Origin: a virus
IMG/VR virus record: IMGVR_UViG_3300020185_000122
Coordinates: 1 to 37,968 of that record
Length of the DNA stretch: 37,968 nucleotides
Reading direction: 5' to 3' (one strand)
The first letter of the stretch is position 1; each line of letters starts with the position of its first letter. The translations under genes and the position numbers were made by a program. Below the pieces are notes generated by a model. It was given only the letters and a program-made list of their open reading frames with translations. It was not told where the DNA came from and did no database searches. This document shows positions 37,773 to 37,968 of this stretch, piece after piece.

Positions 37773-37968
37773 TTACCTACCATAACCAATGGCTGTTTCG
37801 TGTAACTCATGACCATTGTATTTAGAAGCATAAGAATAACTCGCTATTTTGACACTGTTTGTTTCACCATTTACAATTTTAGTAAAAGGTTTTCCAATAA
37901 CATTACCACTGTTAGCTGTTATTTTCTCATACCCACCTGAAAGTTCTGAACCATAATTCTTACCAACT
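37773..37968 (-). CDS. Unknown 193-aa protein, 3' fragment (second copy)
   Basis: The C-terminal 64 codons plus stop of the gene read in full at 457-1038, cut by the window edge. The encoded residues are identical to the full copy; both base differences are silent. It ends with the same GYGR terminus. Confidence 0.85.
   Translation of the reverse strand, partial: VGKNYGSELSGGYEKITANSGNVIGKPFTKIVNGETNSVKIASYSYASKYNGHELHETAIGYGR

Larger units (their letters stand above)
37317..37968. repeat. Right copy of the terminal overlap
   Basis: Same 652 bases as 1-652, with 17 substitutions and no indel. It spans the 3' end of the kinase-like gene, the terminator and the 3' end of the leftward gene. 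See findings for why the differences are informative. Confidence 0.95.

Noticed and set aside
1-37968. tRNA genes, integrase, attachment site
   Set aside because: No cloverleaf with T-loop consensus, recombinase motif or tRNA-end repeat was seen by eye on either strand.

Overview
The window is one complete genome of a small, AT-rich, tailed (podovirus-like) bacteriophage with a terminal overlap. Bases 1-652 recur at 37317-37968 with no indels and 17 substitutions, so the molecule is circular or circularly permuted with a unit length of 37316 bp. It has P22-like head and ejection modules: TerS/TerL, a large portal, a scaffold, an SU10/DUF5309-type capsid protein, a gp10-like stabilisation protein and several ejection proteins. 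It also has a lambda-like early organisation with ERF annealase, YqaJ exonuclease and SSB leftward, and a Cro-like protein and O/P-like replication genes rightward. I found no integrase, CI-type repressor, tRNA, CRISPR array, DNA polymerase or recognisable endolysin.

Layout. (i) 457-2449: small leftward early genes, several zinc-binding or helix-turn-helix-like, in short operons whose promoters share one design. (ii) 2586-3165: a short rightward operon. (iii) 3204-6843: leftward early operons carrying regulators, DUF3310, SSB, YqaJ and ERF. Inside this block, on the opposite strand, lies a 23-codon gene at 4609-4680 that I read as pqqA, the PQQ precursor peptide. (iv) 6844-6991: divergent control region. 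(v) 6992-10946: Cro-like, replication, NinB, HNH, a Mom-like DNA modification protein with a probable partner, and a PD-(D/E)XK-like nuclease. (vi) 10975-11569: a two-gene leftward island. (vii) 11768-13462: tiny membrane or exported proteins. (viii) 13506-33821: packaging, head, fibres and ejection proteins, including an embedded 2-oxoglutarate oxygenase and a possible GNAT protein. (ix) 33829-37733: two tiny membrane proteins, an exonuclease with a zinc ribbon, and two modular proteins, the second ending in a zeta-toxin-like P-loop kinase.

Host. A PqqA peptide is useful only in a cell with the rest of the PQQ pathway and PQQ-dependent dehydrogenases. Together with the strong AT bias this makes an AT-rich marine or freshwater methylotroph (Methylophilales, OM43/LD28-like) my favoured host. 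That is an inference; no host gene is present to prove it.

How it works together. On entry the ejection proteins, and possibly the kinase-like protein, would enter with the DNA. Leftward early genes supply recombination and regulation and rightward genes start replication. The Mom-like protein probably hypermodifies adenines against restriction. PqqA may keep cofactor synthesis, and so energy from methanol or other alcohols, running during infection. Late genes build and fill the particle.
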